Notes under the pieces: model-generated
Told to the model about the DNA's origin: nothing
Database searches by the model: none
Seen by the model: the letters and a program-made list of their open reading frames with translations, nothing else
Made by a program: the position numbers and the translations under genes
Origin: Physcomitrium patens
Taxonomy: Eukaryota; Streptophyta; Bryopsida; Funariales; Funariaceae
DNA length: 64,000 nt
Direction of reading: 5' to 3'
Assembly: GCF_000002425.4 (NCBI RefSeq)
Contig: NC_037253.1
Location: 3,626,576 to 3,690,575, forward strand
Shown here: positions 11,315 through 22,667 of the stretch, piece by piece
How the letters are laid out: every line of letters begins with the position of its first letter
Numbering within the stretch: position 1 is the stretch's first letter

Positions 11315-12093
11315 TCAAGGTACATGCGGTACAGTGAAGATAACCATAGGTGTTATAATATTTGGATCCACACACCCAATTTCATGAGATTCGAAGGCAA
11401 ACGATCTACCTTGTTTAGCCAACATCTTTTTGAAGCAAGTAATTTCCTCCGGCAATAAAGAACCATCAGAACCAATCTTCAATTCTTCAAAAGTGTCTTC
11501 AGTAAACTGATGTACAATACTCATTGGATCTCTTAAACTTGCTTCTTTTGATGCTTCTCCCATTTGTTCTTTAGAATCCTCTGGTAATGGTCCGGCAACA
11601 GGCTTTACCTTCTTATCTATCGTTTTATATCTCGTCTCTACTGTGACTTCTGGTGCTTGAAAAGATTTAAGCATGGTATAAACCTCTCTCGAATGAATCT
11701 CAACAATCTTATCATTATCCCCTAATCCAATAGATGTAATCAATTCCAATGAATCTTCCAGCCCATTTTCTTCATAAACACCCAAAATCCTCTCATCATC
11801 TTACAATGTACCTATCTTGCGTAACTGTCCTTCAATATCATATAATCTTTTTCTTTCTTTTCTTTTAAAATCATCAACTTTCTTATATATAATATTTCCA
11901 TTTTCCAATATACCAATAAAACTCGCATCAAAGGCACCTTCATCTGGCGAGAGTACCTCCTCTTTTGTACCTCCATAATCTCGCTTTACAGTGGTACCTC
12001 CCCAAAATCCTTAAATCCTTCAACAATCTTTGGCAATGGTTTCTCCCTCAACCTATCTCGATTCCGTTCATGGTTAGGAGGTACTGTTAGAAA
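11315..12093 (-). pseudogene. Element B protease-to-RT linker region
   Basis: The gag-protease frame ends at a TAA, but the sequence directly after it stays open and reads FLTVPPNHERNRDRLRE, so the stop looks like a nonsense change within a longer polyprotein. After further frame breaks near 12000 and 11800, an open frame of 156 codons (11315-11785) begins GVYEENGLEDSLELITSI and includes KPVAGPLPEDSKEQM. A decayed equivalent of this segment exists in B2 at 31132-31329, which supports it as real family coding DNA. No domain is recognised; it probably links protease and reverse transcriptase. Confidence 0.7.
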
Positions 12094-14358
12094 TTATGTA
12101 ACTTTCCTCCCATCTTTGCTCCGTACCCTTGCATAAGCAAAACCATCGTCAAGTACCTTTGTTTCCATCCGTGTTGCCGTGATATAAGGTTGTCCTAAAA
12201 TCAACGGATAAGACGTTGTATCTTGAACGAAGAAATGTTGCTCCGTCGCAACATCCCCAATCCGAATTTTGACATCTGGACAAGCTCCATATAATTCGCC
12301 TCGTGTGTTATTAGCTGCACGTATTACCCATCCATGTTCCATATCAATTGGCCATTTTTGCTTCTTATAAAGATCTTTAGACATGAGATTTATTTCAGAA
12401 CCATGGTCCACCAAGGCAACTATTGGTTCTTCTATATCTCCTACTTTCACCAATACCTCAGTAGTTGCCCTTGCCCAATGCTTTCGAGTATAATGGCTCA
12501 AAGTTTCCATTCCCTTGTCACTAGAATCTTTGAAATGTACTCGCTGATTATACCCATTCTTTTCATTTGTTGGTTGCTTGTAACCAATATCAACCTCTTC
12601 TTCATCTCTACATATTCTTGCATCAATAGCATGACTCATTCCAGTTTCGCTCATTAATTGCCTCTTTCGCTTAATGCTGTCAATGATAACATCATGAAAC
12701 TCCTTCTTTGTAATTCCCAAGACTTCTTTCAATGTGAATTCCACCTTAGCGTTTAATATACGTTCTTCCAACACCCCTTTCAAATTTGTTGCCGCTTCAA
12801 TGTCAGAAAGTAGCTTATAAGCAATTGATTTGCCCTTATCTTTTGTCTCCGTTGTTTTTTCTCCCAATGATGCTGAGGTATCCTTTACAGGCAATTCTTG
12901 TGAAGCTGCCTCCCGAGCCTTGTCTCCTCGAGTTTGCCTCTTAAAAGAATTTCCTTCTCTAGTATCATCAAAATTTCCTCGTCTTTTTTCTTCCATCAAA
13001 GCTTCATATTGGCTCTTAGCAATATATGCATGAACTGAAAGAGACTCAACAGGATCCTCCCAACCTGTTCTTCCTCGTATTGTAGCTGCAGTTCTCAATA
13101 ATGCTTTTCGAGGTAATTTCCCTTCTTGCATTGTAGAAACGACAGAAGCCCAAAACTCACTAGTTTCCGTACTTCTACCAATTTCATCATCTACTCTAGC
13201 ACCATAACTTGCACTTTCTCGTACTACTGTTTCATGCTCTTTTAAGTAATCTTGAACCAATGCTCTCATTCTTCCCTTGCCAAAATTGGTTTGAAAAAGA
13301 TCCTCCCTATCTTTTAATGCTATCTTCCCATCTTTCCAGCAAATAATTCCCTGCCGTATCATATTATTAAATTCATTGCAATCTTTTCTAGTGTGTGAAG
13401 CATCATCACACCAAATGCATCTTTGTACATATCCTTGTTTTGAAACATTCTTCGAATTGTTTATAGAAGTATTCTCTTCAAGTCTTGCCAATTTGATTTG
13501 AAGATCTCGCATTCCTCGTATAATTTCTTCCATATCCATATCTGCTTTCTTTGACAAGGATGTCGAAGGTTGAACTGTAGGCATTGTCGGTGATGTTGTA
13601 CGTACTGGAGCTTTGGGTGCTTGTACTGTTTTCGGAATATTGCTCCTATCCTTCTTCCTTTCTTTTTTTGTAAGCAACCCCACCGCATCTTCAACGTTCT
13701 TCCACTTCGTTGTCAATCCTTCATCTTCTTCTTTGTCTTCAAGAAGGGGTTCTAATTTCTCTTGCAATTCTTTATCAGCAGCTTGAAGAAATAGATCAAC
13801 TTTGTTCGGCTCCAATGTCAATTTTTCTACCTTCGATAATTGAGAGTACTGCCTCTCAAATTCCCTTAGTAGCTCTGTTGCTTGTAAATTCTTATTGGGC
13901 CATTCAATCCATCCCTGAAACAGCTTCTTATTAACGTAATCAGCATCTTCCAAGAAATATTCGTCTTTCAATGCATGTAAAAAATCCTCCCATGAATTCC
14001 CACAACGATCCGTAATCGATGTAATGTGGTCCCTTATCTCCGGTATCGTGGCAAGTCCAAATAGTGCAACCATTTTTTTCTCAGAAACCCGATTTAATTC
14101 CATTTCATGAACATAACATCTTAAATACCTTGAAATATTCCTCCCATCAAATTGATCAATTTTATTGACCACTGCTTGCAATGGTTTGATTGCCAAAGCT
14201 TCTTTTCGATCATTGCTTTACTGTTGTTGCATTGACAATGAGAAGGCTTGAAACAAACTAGCAATAGACGGATCCATGTGCATACCTTGTCCTTTAGAAG
14301 ACTCCCCACCAGAAACTTCTCCCAAAAATCCTTCAAAATTTTTATTTTCGTTTTCCAT
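12094..14358 (-). pseudogene. Element B gag-protease frame with one early stop
   Basis: The natural start appears to be the ATG at 14356-14358 (MENENKNFEGFLGE). A TAA at 14218-14220 (codon 47) is the only break before 12094; 700 codons follow it. The gag region holds the capsid-like segment, then a complete CCHC zinc knuckle CIWCDDASHTRKDC that would bind element RNA. A charged linker precedes the aspartic protease: VALVDHGSEINLMS with the catalytic Asp in a DHGSE context, then SYPLILGQPYITATRMETK. B2 carries decayed homologous sequence. Excellent conservation of frame outside the stop suggests a fairly young copy. Confidence 0.9.
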
Positions 14359-14407
14359 AAAAATAAAGATAAAATCAACCGAAATCCAATACCTTCCACC
14401 TTAAGCT

Positions 14408-14425
14408 TTCACGTCGGGTTCACCA
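14408..14425 (-). promoter_or_regulatory. Primer-binding site of element B, tRNA-Trp type
   Basis: The minus-strand sequence TGGTGAACCCGACGTGAA lies four bases from the 5' LTR edge. From memory it is the full complement of the 3' end of plant tRNA-Trp including CCA. The position and the 18-nt length are typical for tRNA-primed LTR elements. The tRNA identity should be checked against a tRNA set. Confidence 0.75.
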
Positions 14426-14429
14426 CTTA

Positions 14430-15776
14430 TGTCGTATTACGTGCTTTCCTGCTCGAGAACGCGCCGGGCATCTGGCTGTAGAAGGTAGTATGGAGATTCG
14501 CCGATAGTCAAGCAGTCTATCAGTTTTTGACTGCTGGAATATAAACGACTGCAACAATGTACCGTAAATCTATACGGATGCTCTTTGACTGCTTGTCGAA
14601 GTCTTTTTTTTTTTTTTTTTTTTTTTCCCAACCGATAGGTTTCTAGACGTTACAGAGAACCGCGAATAACCTAAACTGTTAATCTTCAATACTCCTTTGT
14701 ACTTACGATCTTGTATCCACTGACTGTCCTGTTATATTAACCCAATAAATTTCATTCACTCCGCATACTCAATCCTATAGACACCCCTTTAATCCTTCAA
14801 TCACAGACGTAACTCGATTTTACAAAACAGTCAAGAGTATTCAAACCCACTTCATTTAAAAATCCCGATTCACCATTACAACACTGACTTCAGCAGCGAT
14901 TGCCTCAGTCTTCCGAAAACTCTACGAAGAAGAAAAATCCAAATTCTATGTCTTTTCTTCCCCGACCCGAAGCATGAAGCTCCTCTCTCTAATTCCCTTG
15001 ATCTTCAAAAAGCCTCCAATGAAAACCGAACTGGTAACCTTGCAAAAGCTTGAAAACTCGCTCTCCCCCCGATTCCCCTGAAAAAAAAAACCCCCCTCAA
15101 AATCATATCTCCCCCTAACCTTATCCTCTGAATTTCTTCAATCTTCCGTCTTAGATCCGGAATTGGCTCCCACCTCAAGCTTGGATTCAAAATTGGCTCT
15201 CGCCGTCAAGCTTTCTCCTCCGTTTTTACCTTTAAGAAATCCATTTACCGAAAACAACGTTCCCTGAAACGGCACAGAGAACAGGACAGTCTGAAACAGA
15301 ATCGAACCCCGTAATCGAAACCACATTGAGTCGCCCGACTAATTCACGTTTTATATTAGGAAAGATGCCCGTAGTAACCTGGATGTTCCCGTAATTGGAT
15401 CAAATTGGTCCTCCCGTCAGATTGGCTAAGACCCGTAGTTAGACCTGGATTTCCCGTAATTAGACTACATTGAGTCGCCCGACCAATTCAGGTCTCATAT
15501 TGGATAAGAGGACCCGGATTGGATTACCGAAATTGGATCCAATTGGCTCCTCGAACCCGTCGTGTGTATTGGTCCTTCTCTTCCTGCTGACTCCCATTAT
15601 TGGAATCGAATGGAGCATTTCAGTATGCCCCGGCTGACTGTAACGGAGTGACTGAACCTGACCACTTAGTATTTGTACTGGAGTTGGTCGATGCTCCCAA
15701 TATTTGAGGTAACTGAATATTAATAAAATTCCCCTTTCTTTTTATTTTCAATGTATACTCGTGTTACAATACGACA
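14430..15776 (-). repeat. 5' LTR of element B
   Basis: The 1347-bp LTR begins TGTCGTATTACG and ends CAATACGACA in plus reading. Compared with the 3' LTR it has an extra block of about 80 bp near 15018-15100 and a longer T run near 14605-14626. It is followed by the CCGT duplication. It should hold the promoter of B; I could not place a convincing TATA box. Confidence 0.9.
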
Positions 15777-15886
15777 CCGTGTCCTCATTGTGAAATTGTC
15801 CTGTAAACACGCCTTCTGGTTGACCATCATAAGCAGGCTCGAACTCAAATACAATCACACGTGATCAATTACTGGGTATCCTCCGT
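15777..15886 (-). pseudogene. C1 third ORF, middle piece
   Basis: This 110-bp island of C1 lies between element B and the solo B LTR. On the minus strand it reads RRIPSN, a stop, then VIVFEFEPAYDGQPEGVF and TGQFHNEDT, matching the middle of the third ORF of element C. It carries a CCGT target copy at each end (15777-15780 and 15883-15886), one belonging to each of the two flanking insertions. Confidence 0.85.
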
Positions 15887-17165
15887 TGTCATATTACGTG
15901 CTTTCCTGCTTGAGAACGCGCCCGGCATCTGGCTGTAGAAGGTAGTATGGAGATTCGCTAATATTCAAACAGTCTATCAGTTTTTGACTGTTGGAATATA
16001 AACAACTGTAAGAATACACCGTAAATCTATACGGATGCCCTTCGACTGCTCGCCAAAGTCCTTTTTGTCCCAACCGGTAGGTCTCCAAACATTACAGAGA
16101 ACCCCGAACAACCCAAACTGCTAATCTTCGATATCGCTTTATACTCACGATCTTGTATCCACTGACTGTCTCGTTAGATTAATCCAATAAATTTTATTCA
16201 CTCCGCATACTCAATCCTATAGACACCCTTTTAATTCTTCATCACAGACGTAACTCGATTTTACAAAACAGTCAAGAGTAATCAAATCCACTTCATTAAA
16301 AATCTCGATTCACCATTACAACACTGACTTCAGCAACGATTGCCTCAATCTTCCCAAAAACCCTATGAAGAAAAAAAAAACCCAATTCTCTGTCTTTTTT
16401 TCCCTTCTCGAAGCATGAAGCTAGCTCTCCGATCCTTTTAAAACCCCCCCCCCCCTCCTCCAAAACTTATTCTCTCCCCTCCCATTTCTTAACCTTAATT
16501 CTAAATTTCTTCAATCTTCCGTCTTGGATCCGAAATTGGCTCCCACCGTCAGAGCTTGGATCCAAAATTGGCTCTCCCCGTCAGAGCTTTCTCCTCCATT
16601 TTTACCTTTAAGAGATCCTTTCATCGAAAGGACGTTCCCGGAATGACACAAACGACAGAACAACCTGAAACAGAATCAAAACCCCGTAATCGGGACCACA
16701 TTGAGTCGCCAAACCAATTCAGGTCTCATATTGGATAAGAGTCTAGTAGTAAGACCCGGATGTTCCCATAATTGGATCAAATTGGTCGTTCGCGTCAGAT
16801 TGGCTGAGGCCCAAAGTAAGACCTGGATTTTCCCATAATTAGACTACATTGGGTTGCCCGACCAATTCAGGTCTCATATTGGGTAAGAGGATCCGGATTG
16901 AATTCTTGAAATTGGATCCAATTGGCTCTTCGAACCAAGTTCATCCGTCGTGTGAATTGGTCCTTTCCCTTCCTGCTGACTCATGTTATTGGAATCGAAT
17001 GGAGCATTTCAGTATGCCCCAGCTGATTGTAACGGAGTGACTGAACCTGGCCACTCAGTATTTGCACTGAAATTGGTCGTTGCTCCCAATATTCGAGGTA
17101 ACAAAATATTAATAAAAGTCTCCTTTCTTTATATTTTCACGGTATACTCATGTTACAACACGACA
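15887..17165 (-). mobile_element. Solo LTR of family B
   Basis: The 1279-bp copy begins TGTCATATTACG and ends CAACACGACA. It is flanked by a perfect CCGT duplication (15883-15886 and 17166-17169), and C1 third-ORF sequence rejoins exactly across it. There is no internal region, so it arose by LTR-LTR recombination of a full insertion. It lies 110 bp from the full element B in the ancestral C1 sequence, in the same orientation. Confidence 0.9.
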
Positions 17166-17270
17166 CCGTCGTCGTCATGGTGTAGGCGATTCTTCATCTT
17201 GGGGTCTCCTTCATGAGCTAGTCGATTGAAATAATCTGACTGGCATAATATCTATCTCTTGGCTATCCAT
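17166..17270 (-). pseudogene. C1 third ORF, N-terminal piece
   Basis: On the minus strand the ATG at 17268-17270 begins MDSQE, parallel to MDSQD in element C. After a variable stretch it continues TSS, a stop, RRPQDEESPTP and an arginine run at the junction with the solo LTR. The arginine-rich N-terminus is therefore shared between C and C1 despite decay. Confidence 0.75.
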
Positions 17271-20200
17271 ATCAGAAGACCAAACTAATGCTACTCAAAA
17301 AATTCTACTTTATCTTGGAGAAAATAACTACATCAACTACAAATTTTGGTGGTGCTCTCTCCCTTTCTTATTATTCTTCGATGAGCAAGCTTTAGAAAGA
17401 AGCTATCGTCGGACCAGCTTAGGTTTATAAAGATGTTGTTGATGAAACTCCTATACCTTTTATGGTACATTAGCGAGATTTTCAGCTGGCTCCCACGTTT
17501 GCTCAATAATGTCATAGCCGCACCAATGAACAAGATACTCCAACTTGTCCCACCTTTATCGTGAATCTAGTACCTTTTTGACCTCGTATCCTCGTGATTC
17601 TCGATCTCAATACTAGGTGGCAGACATTGCACTCTTTTAGAAAAAGACGACTCTTGACAAGGCTCCAACAAAGAAACATGAAAGACTGGATGCACCTTCA
17701 TAGAAGCCGGTAATTCCAGACGGTACGCCACTGGATTGATTTGCTTCTAGATGATAAATGGTCCCAATCTTTGAAATTCCAACTTATTACATAGTCGCTT
17801 GGTCTTGATATTCCGTCAAAGAAGCCATGCTTTATCTCCAATTTTGAAAGTAAGTGCTTGATTTCGAAATCTATTTGCAGATGCCTTGTAGGATTTTTGA
17901 GCACATTGTAATTGAAGCTTCAACGTAGTTTGAAGCTCTGATAGTTGCTTCGCAAATCCTTCAGCTGCTGGATTGTTATTTGTTGACGGACTCAATAAAT
18001 CAAGCTTCGGATGATACCCATAGTTAGAAAAGAATGGTGTGTATTGAGTCAACGCATGGAGGGTGTTGTTATATGCAAACTCAACTAATGGTAGATATGC
18101 GGTCCAATCGTCTTGCTAATAGTTGATGCTGCATCATAAGTATTGTTCCAAGACTTTGTTCACCCATTCTGTTTGGCCATCAGTTTGAAGATGAAAAGCC
18201 AAAGAAAGCTTGATATCCACCTTCAGTATCTCAAAGAGAGATCTCCAAAACTTTGACACGAACTGGGTTCCTCGATCTGATACAATATCATCTGGTAGTC
18301 CATGATATCGATATACATTATTGAGAAAGAGCCTTACTATAACTTCACTAGGCAATGTCTTCTTGCAAGGGACAAAGTGCGCCATCTTTGTAAGCCGATC
18401 TACCATGACAAAGATGCTATCAAATGAGTTCGATGATGGCAGGTCCGTAATGAAGTCCATGGAAATTGAAGACCATGGTCGACGTGGAATCGGCAATGGC
18501 TGTAGAAGTCTATAAGGGCGATGTCGAGGATTCTTAGATCTTAAACAGATGACACAGGAGAGGACAAAATCTTTCACATCCTTCCACATTTGGGGCTATG
18601 AGAAATCTCGAGAAATAAGCTCCAAGGTCTTGTTGAATCCAAAATGTCCCGCAGCTGAAAAATCATGGCGAGATTAAAGAACTCGAAGTCATGCTAGTCC
18701 TTTTGGAATATACAACTGCTCCTTAAAGTATAAAAGATCTCCCTCCACCTTGAACTTGTCGTCATTCGCACGCTGCTTGATATCAATAGCTACTGAATTT
18801 TCAATGGTGACAGCACGTACCTAGTTCAGGAAGTCAGCATCAATTGGCACAATAGTAGCACAAAGCCGAAATTATTCTAGCTTCAACAACGTCATACATT
18901 GTTGATCAAACTTTGCTTCTCCAATCTTTGGTAGAAGATACGATCTCCTTGATAAGGCATCGGATAGTCCTTACTACTTTCCAAGTCGATAAGTGATAAC
19001 AAAATCGAACCTAGATAGCAACATAATCCATCGAGCTTGACGTCAATTTAGAACTCAAGCCATTATGAAATACTCCAAATTCTTGTGATCCGTGTATATG
19101 ATCACTAGGTGTGCAGCTCCTTCAAGAAAGTGGCGCCATTCTTAGAAAGAATCCACTATAGCAAGAAGTTCCTTATTGTGGATCTCATAATTGATTTCAA
19201 CAGCAGAGAACTTTCAAGAATAGAATGCAATTAGATGGACATTCTTGTCTTCTCCCATTTGTAAATTTATAGCTCCCAAAGCAAAATCCGAAGCATCGGT
19301 TTCTAAATAGAAGACCTTTGTAAAGTCTGGATGTACCAAGATTGGAGCCGTAGTAAATGTCGCCTTCAGGTCTTGAAATGCCTTCTCCGCTAGAGGTCCC
19401 CATTCCAGCTTATCCTTACATGTCAATCGAGTGAGAGGAGCAGCAACTTGAAAGTAATTCTTGATAAAGATCCGATAGAAGTTAGCAAAACTAAGAAAGC
19501 ATTGTACGTCTCTAACCGTCTTCGAAACCTCCCAGAACACGATTACTTCTACTTTCTTAGAGTCCATCTTCAAGTCTTTCGTATTCGCAACGAATTCCAA
19601 AAACTCCATCTCTATTTAGTGAAATAAACACTTTTCCAACTTGGCATATAGTCCTCGCTCACGTAGTCTCTCCAAGACCAAACGAACGTGCTTTTCATAC
19701 TCTTCTTCATTTTTGGAGAATATTAAAATATCTTCCATATAGATGACAAGAAAATCATCAAGGTGCTCTCAAAAAATGTCATTCATCATATGTTGGAAGA
19801 CCGCTGGAGCATTGGCAAGACCAAAGGGCATGACATTATACTCAAAATGGCCATACCTTGTACAAAATGCTGTCTTCCACTCATCTCGTTCCTTGATTCA
19901 TACAAGGTTGTAAGCTCCTCTTAGATCAATTTTTGTAAAGATCCTTGCACGTCCAAGTTATTCTAAAAGACCAAAAATCAAACGTAACAGGTAACGATTC
20001 TTCTTTATTATCTTGTTGAGGCCTCGATAGTCCACGCACATCCGTAACGAGCCATCTTTCTTCTTCACAAATAAGATGGGTGCTTCAGCTGACGATTTTG
20101 AATGACGGATGAAGTTCTTGGCTAGATTCTCATTGATGTACTTTCGCAACTCCGTCGACTCCGTCTACAATAGATTGTAGTTTGGGCCAAAAGACGGTTG

Positions 20201-20877
20201 TATTCCTTCTTGTAAGTGTATGGCGCAATCATATGGTCGGTGTTCCGGTAGCATGTCGGCATTCTTCTTTTGAAACATGTCTTTAAAATCCTTATATTGC
20301 TCCAATATACTTGTTGTCGAGATCTTTTCTTTAGTAGTTGGAGCCACATAAATGACTAATGGTGTACCTTCCTTGGACAATCTTACAAATGCTCTTGCTC
20401 CAATGAATAAGGATTTTTCTATTCGAGGTTTTCTACTAAGCTTGTTCTTGGATGGTTTTGTGGGAAAGGTCATCTTCCATAACTTCTAATCTATGGATGG
20501 ATTATGCTTTTTCAACCAGGAAAGATCAAGAATAATAGGATTTGATGGAGTTTTAATAATATTAAAAATAATATGACTACTATGGTCCTTAAACGTCACT
20601 TCTATAGGTTCTGATTCATGGATAATACTACCAGACAATAAAGGTCATCCATCTATGACCTCAACGTGAACAGGTTGGGATTTTTGTACTAAAGGGATCT
20701 TATGATATTTTGCAAATTCTTCGTCTAAGAAATAAGTAGATGCTCCTAAATCTAATAATGCTAAGGTTCTCAGTTTTTGAAGGCCAATAAATAAAGAGAT
20801 TGTAAAACAAAGGACAAGTTGAGCAAAAATAAAGGAACCTGGTTATTGTTGCGATATTTCACTATCCAGCTGCACGG
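17271..20877 (-). pseudogene. C1 pol: protease, RT, RNase H, integrase, chromodomain
   Basis: Broken minus-strand open pieces, in element order: pre-RT region (20473-20165, ending QEGIQPSFGPNYNLL), RT (20149-19958, [20 protein letters not shown]), RNase H (19609-19214, YLETDASDFALGAINLQM), integrase core (18589-18134, SMDFITDLP, YHGLPDDIVSDRGTQF, LQTDGQTEWVNKVLE), integrase end (18052-17698), then a chromodomain-coding stretch at about 17610-17530 (VKKVLDS, LEYLVHWCGYD). Compared with C, TERVN became TEWVN after the catalytic Glu. About ten frame breaks make it nonfunctional. Confidence 0.9.
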
Positions 20878-20880
20878 TTC

Positions 20881-21882
20881 CTATTGTAGCTGGGCATCCT
20901 CGTTTTCTTGAATAAATGCACCCTTGGTCCTAACAATGCGTCCATTTTGCTTCTTGGGGCAGTTTCTAACTTTATGGTCTTTTTCACTGCAATATAAGCA
21001 TAGACCTTTCTCCATACGTCGCTTTTTTTCTTCTAGAGTAAGGGATTTGATACGTACCGCATCAATTTGCATGTCTTCTACCTTTGAATGTGAATTCATG
21101 CTGCTTGCTGACATAATTGGGGCGTGGCAAACTATATGTTGTCTTGAGCATTGATCTTGGTGACATTGGAATAGGCGGTTATCACACTTCACAGCTTGGC
21201 TAATAGCTTTGTTGAGCATTCGTGGATCAGGAAGAGTTAACAGTAAATCCTTCACATCATCCTTTAAATCCCAATAGAATTGATTCATCAATGCTTCTTC
21301 GTCCCAATTAATGTCGCATGCTAATTGCCTGAAATCTAATACATAGACTGATGTAGAGTGCATCCCTTGTCATAGTGACAAGATCTTTGTTGTAACCCAT
21401 CGAACTTTATCGTGTTCACCAAATGCTTCCGCAAATGCCTCCAAAAAGGTTTCAAAGTTGTTTAGTATGGACGATCGTTTTTCAAACAAAAGAGCAAACC
21501 ACAATAGAGTTTGCCCTATAAGTAAAGTTCCAACAAGCTCAACACATGACTCCATCGTTGAATAGCATTCGGGTTATAAAATTGTTATCAACTTGATTTG
21601 ATTGACGAATCCTTGAAACTTAGAATGCGTACCATCGAACTTATCCGGAAGGCTAACTCGAGGCTCCTTATGTTGTAGAACCAACGGTGCTTGTCGAACC
21701 TAAGGCAAACTTGTTTCTCCAAGTACAGAAGTTTGAGGCTGGTGCAACCTAAATTGTGCCATTCCAAATGTTCCATCATTATAAAGCCTTGCCATGACTC
21801 TTTCAATCTCTACAATTCTTTGCAATAATGTAGCGAGGGCATTCATGATAGCATCCAATTTGGACTCTGAACTTTTTGTCAT
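20881..21882 (-). pseudogene. C1 gag
   Basis: The minus-strand gag aligns with element C gag from the start (ESKLDAIMNALATLLQR at 21882 onward) to the end (ENEDAQLQ then TAG at 20881). Two or three frame breaks occur, around 21600 and 21365. The zinc knuckle is intact here, CLYCSEKDHKVRNC, unlike in the younger element C where the second Cys is lost. The gag stop and the following GGAACCGTGC are the same as in C, which shows that the gag/pol frame change is an inherited layout. Confidence 0.9.
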
Positions 21883-22174
21883 ACTAATATCTTAACCTCC
21901 GGCCATTCTAAAAGAAGGACAGAAATGATTCTACAAGAAGATAATATTAGTTTAGAGGAGGGTACTCCGCAACCTCTAAAAATGCCTTAAGAGCTTCAAA
22001 AAAATGGGTAATCCACTCTTTCCAAGAAGAATAAGACTTCAATATTGTAACAAAAGAAGTATCAGTTTAGAGGAGGGTAATCCGCAACCTCTAAAACACT
22101 AGTACACCTTCAAGCAGAGGAGTAATCCATATTCTAACGAAGAAGAATCTAGCTCTGATATCTGAGGTGAATTC

Positions 22175-22185
22175 AGTCTCAACAA
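22175..22185 (-). promoter_or_regulatory. C1 self-priming primer-binding site
   Basis: On the minus strand TTGTTGAGACT begins two bases after the 5' LTR end. The predicted transcript start in the C1 5' LTR is AGTCTTGACAA (minus strand; plus 22333-22343). The two pair over all 11 positions, two of them G-U wobbles; the 3' LTR of C1 retains the unmutated AGTCTCGACAA. The same layout, perfect, is found in element C. Confidence 0.75.
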
Positions 22186-22187
22186 AC

Positions 22188-22395
22188 TGTCACGGACACA
22201 GAAATTGTCACGGAGACACAAATACACGCTCGAGATCTAACAAGAAGTTTAAGAAAAAATGATAAGAACTAGATTAATCAGATGAATACAAGAACAACAC
22301 CAAAGAGGTGAGCTAGAGCTCCAAGAGATGTGTTGTCAAGACTGAAGAACTCTTCAGCCTCGATTCTAATATATACTCTTATTTAGGAAACTTCT
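22188..22395 (-). repeat. 5' LTR of C1, R-U5 and promoter part
   Basis: This is the promoter-proximal part of the C1 5' LTR, ending (in plus reading) at the CTTCT duplication of element G. It holds the TATA-like sequence (plus about 22370-22377) and the predicted start at 22343. The U3 remainder is at 25082-25193. Confidence 0.9.
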
Positions 22396-22478
22396 TGTAG
22401 AATAGATATTAATTTATTTTTGAAAGATATTGATAAAATATATTAATAGTCCATATAATAGAAAATTTAGGAGGACGA

Positions 22479-22636
22479 TGTCGTACTGTTAATGCTTACA
22501 GTATGTAAAAATTAGTTAAAACATATTATATGTTGATAAATCTAGATGTGTGTTAGAGTGGCTAGTAGATTAAATTAAAAAGAGTTGGTATAAGAAACTT
22601 TACTTTGTTTCTTTATTTTTTTTTATTTTGACATTA

Positions 22637-22667
<31 letters not shown>

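Larger units (their letters stand above)
7184..15776 (-). mobile_element. Full-length gypsy element B, fungal-like pol, no chromodomain
   Basis: The 8.6-kb minus-strand element has LTRs at 7184-8448 and 14430-15776, a primer site at 14408-14425 and a purine tract at 8449-8461. Termini are TGTCGTATT and AATACGACA, a 9-bp inverted repeat. Flanks are TCGT (7180-7183) and CCGT (15777-15780), a 4-bp duplication with one C-to-T change. The insertion splits the third ORF of C1. The single gag-pol frame is interrupted by a few stops and shifts. LTRs differ by substitutions and an indel of about 80 bp, so it is not recent. Confidence 0.9.

Noticed and set aside
15005..15326. Minus-strand ORFs inside the 5' LTR of B
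   Set aside because: The other two LTR copies do not preserve these frames, so they are not genes.
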